From the NCBI RefSeq assembly GCF_964204645.1, contig NC_134028.1:10211001-10275000 (forward strand): a DNA stretch of 64,000 nt. The letters run 5' to 3'. Source of the stretch: Tubulanus polymorphus (Eukaryota; Nemertea; Palaeonemertea; Tubulaniformes; Tubulanidae). The translations under genes were made by a program, and so were the position numbers. Below, piece by piece: positions 30,215 through 40,809 of this stretch (positions within the stretch are counted from its first letter, which is position 1; each line of letters opens with the position of its first letter). A model generated the notes under the pieces. That model was not told the origin of the DNA, did no database searches, and worked only from the letters and a program-made list of their open reading frames with translations.

Positions 30215-30520
30215 ATGAGCACGCACGGAAAGATTGTCAGTCGGGAGTCGGCCGATATAAAGGCAATTGACAGCGGTATAAAAGATAAATTTAACTGGCA
30301 CTGGCTAGAGTGCAAGGACTACTTATCGAACTACATTCGTAAGTTAGACTTAGCTGGCGTGGCGTACTGCGTCGTTTGTAAAGACCAGGTCAAATACGGT
30401 AGTGGCGGGAAAAAAGATATTCTTCGTCACCGGGATCGCGCGGGGCATAAGAAGGCAGCGAGGGATGTGAAGCACAACGAATGGCTGCCGTCGTATTTTC
30501 AGATACCCAGATCGCTCTAG
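30215..30520 (+). CDS. BED-type zinc-finger fragment, 101 residues (hAT-like origin)
   Basis: Frame reads ...FNWHWLECKDYLSNYIRKLD, then VAYCVVCKDQVKYGSGGKKD, then ILRHRDRAGHKKAAR, and ends after LPSYFQIPRSL. The W-x-W...C-x2-C...H-x(5)-H arrangement is the BED-finger layout found at the N terminus of hAT-family transposases and related genes. Only the finger is present; no transposase core follows, so this is an orphan exon or a decayed transposon piece. The start at 30215 is the first ATG of the frame. Confidence 0.55.
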   Translation: MSTHGKIVSRESADIKAIDSGIKDKFNWHWLECKDYLSNYIRKLDLAGVAYCVVCKDQVKYGSGGKKDILRHRDRAGHKKAARDVKHNEWLPSYFQIPRSL

Positions 30521-32137
30521 AACGCATCTCCGGGGATGCAAAGACAAATTTTTTCGGGGGGAGGGCCCCCAGACCCCCCTTTCTAAATTCCGGAATTTTG
30601 GTACTTTGGCCCTAGCATCTCTGGTAAGTAATCATCATTCTCATTGAGTATATAACCACTGTAGGATGGTGATTTTTTTGGACGTCCACTGCTAGAGTAA
30701 CCTTCAGATGTGGCAGTCATACTATTCGGAACGTTTTCAATTGATCCTCGACCAGAATATTTGACCAAAGAAGTCGCTTTGTGGTATGTATCACCATCAG
30801 GTTGGAAAACCACAGTCACTGTTCCATGAAATGTATTCTTGCCATCTACTGTATCTTCTAAGAAGTCTACGTTGTCCACTGCGAAGAACAAGGGTCTGCC
30901 ATGTACTATTCCTGCTGGAATGAAGACATTTTTCATTTGCATCTGATGGATGACAGATTCCGCCAGCTGTGTTTCAATTCTTATTATCCTGGAATAATCG
31001 ACACTAAGGTCGAATGAATGAAGGAAATCAATCAGACCCCTGCTTCTAGTCATCGAGTGAACCTTGAGACCTACGGCTAGTGACTGTGTTTGTTCATTTT
31101 GCGTTGAGTTTCGAAATCCACCTTCCCTGTTTTTGGCACAAAATTTACTTGGCGACTTGTCTTTACTTTGCTCAGTATCTGTCCAGCAATGTTTAGCACG
31201 TCCTTTCATTTTGAATCATATCAATTATATCCGACCGTATCATGGCTGCACAGTCATTGATGGATTCCATGTTAACTGGTTGATGTGCTTTATGCCTCTT
31301 GTTCTTACTGTTTGCCACAACAACTTCTGCCATTCATTTATTTGGTCTTTTGAAGATCAGGGAGATTGTCTTTAATTTTTGACTTGACCTTTGCCCTGTT
31401 TACGAAAACATTCTCATTCATATCATGCTTGCATAGAACAGCTGAATACTCATCTGTCAGTGAAGAAACTGTTATCACATCATTAGCAGTGGCTAAGTCA
31501 TTGAGGAATTCAACATCTGCTAAAACTGTTTTTGTAGTATTTCTTTGGCCGCTTCTTTGCACATGCTTTACATAGCAAGGCAGATGGTATAGTACTTCGG
31601 GGACCTGGGACTCCAGTACAGATTGAAACCTAATGTGGAGCTTGCTATTTTGGCTGGCAATTATCGCAAATGTTATCTTTTGAAGAGTGTTACCAGCGTC
31701 TGTGTCAACTTTGTGCAAGTCTCCTCCTGGATCTTCACAGAAAAGGCAGGAGTCATTCTTGAGAGGTTTCTGCTGTGAACGAAGAACTTTGGTTTGGATT
31801 TCAGCAGATATATCTTGTGAACATCCTGTTGACTTTAACGGCACGGAACTATCAGTTGGTCGCCCCTTTCTCCGTGTCTGCAGGAACCTCAAATCGTTTG
31901 TTATTTTGGCTTTCTCAAACCTATCTTGCAGGCGTTTCATGTGCTGCTTGTGCGTGAATTTTTAGTAGCATGATCTGTGCCAGGAACAGTCGTTTAAACT
32001 GTAAACAACAAGAAACATACATTGGTAGGGACAATCGGGTGCTTTGTGTGTGCGCAGTGATTTTATGTTCATCCAAGTTGCACGACGCTAGGCCACACGT
32101 ATTGAAACATTTGATATTTGTGGACTATATTCGACTG

Positions 32138-32375
32138 ATGCTAACTGTTGACCAATTTTACTCTGATTATAGACCATTTGTACTCGTCAACAATGTCTAC
32201 AACCCTGATTGTCAACCGATTCTACTCGTCGACAATGTCTACATCCCTGATTGTAGACCATTTTTACTCGTCGACAATGTCTAATAACCCTGATTTTCGA
32301 CCGATTTTACTTGTCGACAATGTCTACAACCCTGATTATAGACCATTTGTACTCGTCGGCAATGTCTATGATTAG
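32138..32375 (+). repeat. Minisatellite A: about five 42-bp units
   Basis: Unit pattern gaccattttactcgtcgaca, then atgtctacaaccctgattgt; copies begin near 32171, 32214, 32257, 32299 and 32341. Confidence 0.9.
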
Positions 32376-32520
32376 GCTACCCTTATACAGAGTGGCTGGG
32401 ATCGAGGGCGCGCCTGTGTGCGTGGATTACCTTTATACAAAGTGGCTGGGATCGAGGGGCTGCGTGTGTGCGTGGATTACCCTTATATAGAGTGGCTGGG
32501 ATTGAAGCGCTGCGTGCTTC
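32376..32520 (+). repeat. Minisatellite B: three ~48-bp units at the centre
   Basis: Unit pattern acccttatacagagtggctg, then ggatcgaggg...gtgtgcgtggatt; three copies in tandem between the two arms of minisatellite A. Confidence 0.9.
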
Positions 32521-32534
32521 CATCAGTTGATTTT

Positions 32535-32680
32535 CACAATCAGGATTGTAGACATTGTCGACGAGTAAATTCGGTCGACAATCGGGGTTTGACACATTGT
32601 CGACTTGTAGAATCGGTCGCCAATCGGGGTTGTAGACATTGTTGACGAGTAGAATCGGTCGATAATCGGGAACCAAACTA
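32535..32680 (-). repeat. Minisatellite A in inverse orientation, about three units
   Basis: Reverse complement of the 32138-32375 unit: caatcaggattgtagacatt, then gtcgacgagtaaattcggtc; units near 32540, 32584 and 32626. Together the three blocks form a large A-B-A' mirror. Confidence 0.9.
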
Positions 32681-33402
32681 TTCACTTCATTAAAGAAAAC
32701 CCACCACGGCGGAACTATATTGACCTATTCTGGAGTTGAACCACAATGCCCCACATACAAATCATTATTCTGAAAGCCCGTGCAATAATTAAGAAATATT
32801 TGGAAGAATAGTTTAAAATCTGCCCACTTGTTCTAGAGAAAATAAAGAAGTTTTGCCAAGAATTTCTGTCATTTTTGGTATACTGGTTACCATGGTTACA
32901 CTAATCTGATTGTTGAAATTTTGTAGTATTTAATCCTTCCAGTAATCCGACTTACATAATTTCAGTACAATCTGATCACAAGTCTCTGAGATATGGGCCT
33001 TGCACCAAAAACAACCTTAATTTTGTTTGTAATTTTCTTGCTGCCATATAACCTTACACTCTCATCATCACCATATGAACATTTTTTCTCCATAGTGTGG
33101 TCGAGTTTTGAGACAGTCTCCTCTTTTGCGTTTTTAACCAGATTTTCGATGGTATGTTTCATGCAAATAACACATTGGCTGTCTACAACACAGATCCTCT
33201 TCAGAACAGCATCCCCACTTCCAACTTCCATTTTCAAACACCCAGCCTGAACTTATTTGTTGTCTATTGCTATGTAACAAACTTAGGCTAATCTTGATTT
33301 TGGGGAAGTTTTGGGATGGTTTTTAAAAGCATCTGTCAAACATGTTCAATGAGGGTGTGTACCTGGGACGTATACATAGTGCTTGGCGCTTTAGTCTTTC
33401 TG

Positions 33403-34084
33403 TCCTGTCTGTATCCATGGCAACAGCCTTAACACTTACTTAAAAACCAGGAAGTAAGTAGTAGTATAAGTACATGTATTAGCAACGGATCATCAATAGA
33501 TCCTTTACTTTCTGTAGACAAAACTAATAGCTTGAGCCGCCAAAACATGGTTTTTCTGCCAAATCACTTTCAAATTTAAGCTTCAGTTGCCATGGTAACT
33601 TTTTTATTGTCATTGTTACCCATGGTCGAGAATGGTAGCCTAACTCCATCTTATAAAATGACACTAGACGGATTGGTATTATTCTATAATTTCCATGTAA
33701 CAATGCAACAGTTATGACAACAGAGCAAAAAAAAGCAAAAAATGGGCCAAAAAGCAAAAACTCTGTGATTTTTCGGTACCTTCCCTGCATCTTATATGAT
33801 TAACAGCTGTAGATTAAGAATATATGGATATTTAATGTTAAGATACAGTTTAAATTATTATAAAATGTTAATTTGTCTTCCCGAGAGAGCATTTTTATTT
33901 TTTGTTTGCAATTTTGCAAAATTATGACCACTGGCTAAGTAGAAATGGTTGTCCTGGCAACCAAATCAACAATGAAAAAATGGCACCAAATTTTTTCTGT
34001 AACTACAAGTTCCATAGATTCAGAAAATGTTTGCTGCCAAGCTTTAACATGAAATTTTCACTCGAGACATATGCTCCTGGACTA
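33403..34084 (-). repeat. Right arm of the long terminal inverted repeat
   Basis: Reverse complement of 26695-27360; ends ...CTCCTGGACTA at 34084. Confidence 0.9.
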
Positions 34085-34400
34085 ATAAGGAAATACCAAG
34101 TTATTTTACTTTTCAATGCCCCCTGGTGACCATATAGCATAACTAATGTCCTTAAAACTGACCACAATCATAGGCGATGTCATGAGCTACAACTTTGCGA
34201 TTGATTGTGGTAACGAAATATGCATTGGTACAAATATAATACAGAAATACTAAGATATTATATTATTCGACGCCCCCTGGTGGCCATATACAAAAACTAG
34301 CGACCTTGAAACTAACACAATCATAGAACACCTTATAAGCTACAACTTTCTAATTCATTGCGGTAACAAAATGCCTATGTATCAATATAATGTCGAAAAT
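34085..34400 (+). repeat. Continuation of the CTCF-like repeat array
   Basis: Units with cores at 34117 (TGCCCCCTGGTGACC) and 34271 (CGCCCCCTGGTGGCC), same strand and same trailing sequence as the units at 26400-26694. Confidence 0.85.
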
Positions 34401-35688
34401 CTTTTTCCCACCTACGAATTAGTACCGATAACACCAAGATGACCGCTAATTGCGTCACAATTGGCTGATAAAAAATACCTATCTCAGGTATAAAACATCC
34501 CTTTTCCAAAGAATACCCATCAGCAATTGCAATGAGAAATGGCAAACCAGTCGGAAGTTACAGGACTCAGAATTCGGGCCAAAATTGACTTTTTTAGGCA
34601 CTAAAAAGGTCTTAGGACGGCCATCTTGAGTCCGATCGACCCAATTTTTTGTTATGCTTATGGGCCATGGGGCGATCCAAATATTTACAAAAGATCAAGG
34701 TAATTGATCAAAGCATCTTCAAAATTTCCCTCAAAAAGTTCAAAAACGTACAAAAAGTGCTGATTTTGGCAAACAACAATGGCAGCCAGTCAGCCATCTT
34801 GATTCTGACTGTTTTTGGGCTGAAGATGTGTCTAGGGTAGATGATACATGTGTGACCCAAATATCAAGACATTACATTGAAGTGTCTTCAAAACTTCCCA
34901 AAATAACTGGATTCCGTCTACGGACGGACGCACGGACCCCGAGGGGGTAATTGTGGGGTGACCTACTGCAAATCTTGGATAAAATTAGTGAGGTTTTTTT
35001 CTAATGCGGGTTGCAAAGCCCAAAGAAAAAGTGGGGTTTTGATTTCAAGGTGGGGTGCATTTCATTCAGCACTACACACATATTCAATTAAAACTAATAA
35101 CCAGATATACCACCCTACTCTTGAATACCGCCAAAATCCTTAACCACTGATATGGGTGCAGTGTATCACTGGGTCACTGTACTAAGGCCTAGATTATCCT
35201 TATCCTCAGTAAAAAATATTGAAATAAATCCATCTTTATTCGATGTCAAATGAAGCCGACTATTTGATTCACATTCATTTATTTCTTGGCAGCATTAGGC
35301 CAGAAAAAATGTGAAATTTACAGTAGTTCCTCACTTAAAAATATCCCCTAAATTAATGGCTGGCAGTGTTCCTGTACATCATTTTTTTATTTTCATATAT
35401 ACAGACCAGGCAAGTACATTTTTAAAAATTGAACTACTGAAAATTTCTGTTGTGGTTTGTAATTGACAGGATATGAGATACAAGCTACATTTTTCTGACC
35501 TCACAATGTCCCGTAATCCTCTTCTGGATAATAAGAATTCATGCACATGAATAATGGCAAAGTATTGGAGACAATAATGCTAGCTTTATTGATACTTGAA
35601 ATTAGTTATACAAAAACCAATGGAAACAATAGGACATCTACAGGGTGTCTCAGAAAATGTGTTACCCAAGTCTTTAGGTTACTAACTC
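34401..35688. other. Non-coding; dispersed repeat with GGCCATCTTG words
   Basis: 34540-34960 contains repeated 'gccatcttga' words and ends in a small palindromic CCGTCTACGGACGGACG tract, which looks like a dispersed repeat family. No gene recognised in the remainder. Confidence 0.45.
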
Positions 35689-36385
35689 ATTAACTATGAA
35701 TTTAATTATTATTTTGGGGGTAAAGTTGGTAGACTTGGATGTTTTCTTGAGATTGAAATGCAAAAATAAGTCATGCATGGCAGAGCTTTAGCATGTTTTG
35801 AATGGTCCTAAAAATGGTGTCGAACCAAAATTAAAGATTGTTCCATTGTGTACGTCTATTGAAAAATGAGCAGCTGCCAGTTGAAAAATATGATTTAAAA
35901 TCACCAAATCACTGGATTTCACTCTTAGTGATATTTTCCTGTCGAGAAATGTAAAAACCAAGGTATTCAAAAGACCACTAGCAGGAATCGTGGACTTGGG
36001 AAATAACAGATTTTGAGAAATACTAACTCAGATATGTCAAAATTCGAGTTGAGCTGAACTGTGATTTAGTAACTAATGATTATATTGAGTAAGTCCCAGA
36101 TAGGTCCCTTAGTTAGAAGGACCAACAATTTTGTCAAGATCTGTCTCAGTTGATTTAATTGTCATGTCTCAAATCCTGTCAAGTGGCAACAGATTTATCA
36201 ATAACCATACAAAATGCATCTAAATCCTTATTTCCTGAATTGGTTCGACTCTATTTTAAGGACCTTTAAAAAACACGCTAGTGCTAAGCCATGCATGACT
36301 TATTTTTGCATTTCAACATTCCATCCTCGATTAAACATCCGGGTCTACGAACCTTACCTAATTTATTTCAATTATAGTTAATGAA
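35689..36385. repeat. Fold-back/MITE-like element with ~135-bp inverted arms
   Basis: 35689-35822 (cattaactatgaattt ... aatgcaaaaataagtcatgc ... gtcgaacc) pairs with 36245-36385 read in reverse (ggttcgac ... gcatgacttatttttgcatt ... aattatagttaatg). The about 420-bp spacer has no coding capacity. No clear target duplication was found. Confidence 0.75.
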
Positions 36386-37380
36386 AATAAATTGCCCATG
36401 GGCAAAGTGTGGTTTACCTTGAAAGCTAGAGGCTGTTTGGAGCAAGGGCATTGCCTGATAAATCTTAATAATTTTTGACTTCAAAGTTCTACAAGATTAT
36501 ATTGTATTTGATCTATCTCAAAGAATTATTTTGCAGTCAAATAAGACCAAAGATATACATTTGTTTACGGTCCACTCCACAATTTCGTAGGGTACAGGTT
36601 GGCGCGGCAGGAAACTATTTCATATTTTCAAAAAAATATTTTTCACAATATGAAAATATTGAGTCTTGGAAACCTCTTCCAATGTATGGCCTCGGAAGCT
36701 AAAATACCGGTGCAGTAAGAAATCCGCGTATAAGATCGTTTTAAATCCTGGAATTTACCACTACAATATTCAGACCTCGACCTATACCTAGAGTTCACTA
36801 CACTTCAGTGTCAATCAAAACAATCACCGGGTATTAGAATGATAGAATACCTACGGTGGATATGTGAAATAATTATATTCTCACCAGCAATGAGCATTTG
36901 AAATTTGCACATATACGGCACCTAGTTCAATGAAACTTTTGCCATTCTATGGCTTTTCAATAATTATTCTAGTAGCCATATATCCCAAAACAGCTAATCA
37001 GATTCGCTCGTAGAGACGACGCCCCCAATCGAGGTCGTTGCAATTTTATACGCAAGAGCTAAGAATTTTCCGCGCCAAAAACAGTTTTTCAACGAATTTT
37101 AACTCATCGACGGAGGTTCGCTATGCCTTCAATCGCATCAATTATACGTCGTTAAGGCCGAGAACCAAAGAAACAAATGCTCAAATAAAAAAAAACGTAC
37201 CGCGATTTTACATGAATTGGCTCAATGCCAACTCAATATCGCTAACATAGGTAAACCAAAAATTAATCTTTAAACTACCATAACACATTTTTTGAGAGAC
37301 CCTGTAGGACAAACAGAATTAACCAAATCAACTTTAATCATTCTTTATCGATCATTCAAAATACTTTCTTTTTTAAGACG
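36386..37380. other. No gene recognised
   Basis: Host-type AT-rich spacer; short open frames carry no signature. Confidence 0.5.
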
Positions 37381-37840
37381 TCACGGCTTCTGGATGCAAG
37401 CAAGCCATTCCGTTGTTAACTTAATCGCTATGTCTTCTGAATGTTTAATATTTTCACACTCTACATCTTTGGTCTGTTCTACAGTTTCCATAAGCTCCAT
37501 TATTTTGTTCAGTTCTATGTCTTCTGAATGATCAATATTTTCGCCCTCTTCATCTTTTGTCTGTTCTACAGTTTCTCTAAGTTCCATTATCTTGCCCAGT
37601 TCTATGTCTTCTGAATCATCAATATTTTAGCCCTCTACATCATTGGGTTGTTCTACCGTTTCCATAAGTTCCATTATTTTGCCCAGGTTTACGTCTACTG
37701 AATGATCCTTTTTTTCACCTTTTACATCTTTGGTATGTTCTACAGTTTCCAGAAGTTCCACATCTTAGGAATGATCCCCATTTTCACCCTCTACATCTTA
37801 GGTCTGTTCTACTATTTCTCCAAGTTCATTTATTTTGCCC
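37381..37840 (-). pseudogene. Degenerate array of 87-bp (29-codon) acidic repeats
   Basis: The minus strand encodes about five tandem copies of a 29-residue unit of the type ETVEQTKDxEGENI / SEDIELxKIMEL. The last two copies are open and run into IKLTTEWLACIQKP and a stop at 37381. Earlier copies contain several stops. Unit starts are near 37428, 37514, 37601 and 37689 on the plus strand. The unit length is a multiple of three, which argues for a coding past. It lies on the same strand as the SET-domain gene and the duplicated exons further right, so it may be its old 3' part; that is inference. Confidence 0.55.
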
Positions 37841-38150
37841 TATCATCCGAATAAAGTGGTTAGATTTCAAAGGATATGGACAAATGGGACTTGAAAATTC
37901 ATCCGGAATAGAATAATAATACTAATAATAATAATACGAACCGAATTAAGTGACATTTTTGTAAGGTATTATAATAAGAAACTGAAGGGACTTTTAAAAA
38001 TCATACAAGATACGTCAAAATCCGAGTTAAACCGATCCGAATTAAGCGGGCTTGACTGTATATCAAATGGTAGCCAAGCAAGCTATAGTATAGGCTAATA
38101 AGATTAGTAGCCAACTTAGCAGACTTGTTATCAGTGCATATTCTGAAACA

Positions 38151-38500
38151 AAAAGACCTGTAAGTTGCACCATTTTCAAAGACAGACTAAACACTACAAC
38201 TATTGTCAACCATTAATAAGACTGAAAATTCAGCAAGATTTACATTTGAACTCCCAAAAAAGTATGGGGGAGGGGGTTAACATAACAGAAGGCCTGTGAG
38301 GTACACAAGTTTCAAAGGCAGATCAAACACTACAACCAGTGTTGACCATTAATAAGACTGAGGTGCAGGTCCATCGATCCCAGTGGGTTGCATATTCTGA
38401 AAAGAACTGTGATTTGTACCAGTTTCAAAGACAGATCAAACACTACAACCAGTGTCGACCATTAATAGGACTGAGGTGAAGGTCAATCGATCCCAGTGGT
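38151..38500 (+). repeat. Three imperfect ~110-135-bp tandem units
   Basis: Units start near 38151, 38287 and 38397. Shared core: ttcaaagacagatcaaacac, then tacaaccagtgttgaccatt, aataagactgag; two copies continue with gtcaatcgatcccagtgg. The third abuts the 410-bp exon array. Confidence 0.85.
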
Positions 38501-38858
38501 GTGACGTTTTCTAGACAGGCAACAAGTATGGTTTCAATTTAAGGCAATATATTTTAGAACATTAAGCTGAGGATGATTTTTAGTGGAAATGTTTTGAAAA
38601 TCAAACTGAGGACATTCATTATCTTGATGTGTAAACAAGTGGAAGCCTTTTGACAGTCAAAATAAGGACATGAAACTATTTTGATAAGCAACGGTCAAAC
38701 TGAGGACTTGATAATCTTGAAGTTCGATAATAGGAACCTTTATGACAGTCAACAGTCAAACCCAGGACATGCATGTATACAAATACTTAAAAAATAAAGA
38801 CCTTCACCGATAATTGTAGTGGATTCTAGATCATCATTGCTAGCTGCTGGTGATGCTG

Positions 38859-38865
38859 TGACAAA
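38859..38865. repeat. 7-bp target-site duplication of the LINE, left copy
   Basis: tgacaaa; repeated at 44916-44922. In unbroken array units the word occurs once. Confidence 0.85.
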
Positions 38866-39154
38866 TAATAATATTTATTTCACCATGTACATATGCAGTA
38901 TAAATGATATATAGATTATAAACAATTTACATACATACAAGGCTGGATGCTTGGAAAGCCAATGGAGGCTGTGTCCCATAGGGATCCAAGCACCCAGAAA
39001 AAAAGATCAAAATCAGAAATTAGGTAGAATGAGGGTGAATTAACGCGAAATGGGAGTAATCTCTCCGCTGTAGAAGTTTTAGATACTTCAGTTTGATTCA
39101 TTAACTTCAAAGAATTGTGCTTTAAATGACTTAAGACCAGAATTGGATTTGGGT

Positions 39155-39610
39155 TCAATAGCCATTAAAAGTGATTTCCTTAAATCTGTTTATTAGAGTG
39201 TGGGCTGTTGGAGCATTTTTGATTGAGGAATTTTGAGTTTGCAAGATAATTGGTATTTTTCCAAGAAAAGATCTATTACATAAACTTGATGAATAGGCAG
39301 CAACTCTCGGATAGTCTCTTTGTCTAGTATTATAGTTGTGGTTGAATGAATTTTTTTGAAAGATAGCAAGAATGGGTCGAGGAAGGCTAGTTTTAGTATA
39401 TCTATAGCCAGTTTTAACCAATTCCAGTTTGATCAAGTCGTCAAGCTTCAAGATTTTCATAGATTTGAATAATGGATTAGATGGTGCTCGGGAATTAGAA
39501 TTGGAAATCGTTTGTACTGCTCGCTTCTGTAATTTAAATAAGTGGTCTAAATTTTTCTTTGTTATGAGTGGAGCCCACAAATTCAGACAATACATTAAGT
39601 GACTATGCAC
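39155..39610 (-). pseudogene. LINE ORF2 C-terminal domain fragment
   Basis: Product includes HLMYCLNLWAPLITKKNLDH, LFKLQKRAVQTISNSNSRAP and ILKLDDLIKLELVKTGYRY, then NTRQRDYPRV. The order 'YC-x-x-LW ... LQKRAVR ... LK-x-x-DL' is the conserved region after the reverse transcriptase in CR1/Jockey-type elements. Ends at 39155. It is separated from the RT core by foreign or degraded sequence. Confidence 0.8.
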
Positions 39611-40809
39611 ATAACAGAAATAGTGAATAGACTTTATCCATTGTGGAACAAAATTTTTTTGACGCCTTATAAAACGTTACCATTATGAAACCTAAACAAT
39701 GTTAACCATTCAGCGTCATTTTACAAACGACAACCGTAAATCGATATGCAAAACGTCACAGGTTTATGTGTACACATACAAGCTATTTGGCAAAATATTA
39801 TTGATAAAGATGTAGAATGGCTCCCTTTGATTATATAATGACGTCTATTTGAACGTCGAAATGTTATATTGCATTGAATATCATGAGAAGACGTATTGTA
39901 ATAGTAAAGGATGTATGATTATATCAGGAGCGGCAGGCATAAATAGAAATGATAAGTAAATCGGATTATTCGGTTAAATGGCGGATGTATACACGATTTG
40001 GAAGTCTGATATAAAAGTCAGACCCTGACATGGGGATGCTAGTGGAATGACGAAGCTATCTACGATCTGAGTAGGGCCGGCGTGAATTTCATCGGCGGCT
40101 ACAAGCGGTATATATAAAAACGTGTTAACATATAATTTCAAAATTCAAATGTTTTAGAAAATATGTTCGATATAAGGGGTATGCAAGTTTCATGAGATTA
40201 GCAATTTATAATAGCATAGCTGTCATATACGGCTCCGCGTCCATTGATGGCATGTGTATAAGGTGACAATTCACCATGTGTATAAGGTGACAATTCAATT
40301 CAATACTTTATTGAAATTCCGGGATAAAATTTAAAAAACTTACAAATCTTAAAATAAGAAAATACAAAATACAAGACACATGGTTAATTCATACAGAATA
40401 ACATGAATAAGTTCTTTAAATAACAATGTCTACTTCAACCCAGACTCAAGTCTAGGATATCGAGTGACAGCCAAACCGGGCCCCAGGACCGGGCCGGCTG
40501 GCTACACGATATGCTCAACGTCATGATGAAGCAAACATCCAAAGAACTCTTTCTTCAACCATGGAGACAATGAAGTTGCAGACCAGCTTAGAGGCAAAAG
40601 TGAATCGAAGTCGGTCACAAGTAGACAATTTTTAAAAAATAAGTCCAGTTGAAGACTGTATCATCTACCCAATCGCCAAATCTCATAATTCCCCAAATTT
40701 CTTAAAACTTCGATTTCAAATTTGCAATTCCTCATTAGCTTCTCCCAGAAATTCTACATTTTTTCGCAGGCGTCAAATAATTTATTAAAGTTAATTTTCT
40801 TGTATACAT
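39611..40809. other. Gap in the LINE; probable nested insertion
   Basis: No coding match. Contains a 22-bp tandem duplication (caccatgtgtataaggtgacaa type) at about 40252-40294 followed by ttcaattcaatactttattga, which looks like the 3' end of another LINE in minus orientation. The stretch 39640-40250 has no recognisable content. Confidence 0.45.

Larger units (their letters stand above)
29830..30590 (+). mobile_element. Small insertion inside the large gene, with BED-finger fragment and palindrome
   Basis: The minus-strand gene reads to about 29820 on one side and from 30583 on the other, with unrelated sequence between. The insert is more GC-rich. It carries a plus-strand zinc-finger frame (30215-30520) and a perfect 59-bp palindrome (30083-30141), and ends near a GGGAGGGCCCCCAGACCCCC tract. 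Terminal repeats of the insert itself were not identified. Confidence 0.55.
27620..31940 (-). pseudogene. Large uncharacterised transposon-borne gene (possible transposase/nuclease), broken
   Basis: Minus-strand pieces in order: 31940-31338, 31209-30583, about 29820-29344, 29238-28837, 28924-28400, 28111-27620. The first has a Cys/His cluster (CLFCEDPGGDLHKVD ... YHLPCYVKH). The second has FAVDNVDFLEDTVDGKNTFHG. The third has ALPLLKAPAHEM, TFDIDLYIQA and IGELHTVLCALRAIG with GLDYLWGDAGLYSG. The fourth has MLGVDHALEQVNRSM. The last has NTHEEADTIMIIHAV ... SPDTDVFVMAV, an acidic pattern like PIN/XPG nucleases. I recognise this as a multi-copy, unnamed family of cnidarian and lophotrochozoan genomes. 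Its position inside long inverted repeats suggests it is the element's transposase. An insertion at about 29830-30590 and several frame changes break it. Confidence 0.6.
31941..33402. other. Non-coding interior of the 7.4-kb element
   Basis: Contains the mirrored minisatellite at 32138-32680. The rest (32690-33402) has no recognisable gene; a plus-strand open frame at 32993-33250 lacks any signature. Confidence 0.5.
26695..34084 (-). mobile_element. 7.4-kb DNA element with ~670-bp terminal inverted repeats (Academ-like?)
   Basis: The ends are TAGTCCAGGAGCATATG... and ...CATATGCTCCTGGACTA. The arms 26695-27360 and 33403-34084 are reverse complements of each other at high identity. The flanks are one tandem repeat array, as if opened by insertion; a short ATA duplication (3 bp) is possible. 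Inside lies a large minus-strand gene (27620-31940), itself split by a smaller insertion, and a mirrored minisatellite. The gene has an acidic motif set resembling PIN/XPG-type nucleases. Academ elements have been reported with such nucleases and short target duplications, so an Academ relationship is the best guess. The superfamily is not proven. Confidence 0.75.

Noticed and set aside
26695-34084. Classification of the 7.4-kb element as a second Polinton or a Helitron
   Set aside because: It has no polB, capsid, integrase or Rep/helicase motifs, and Helitrons lack inverted ends of this kind.
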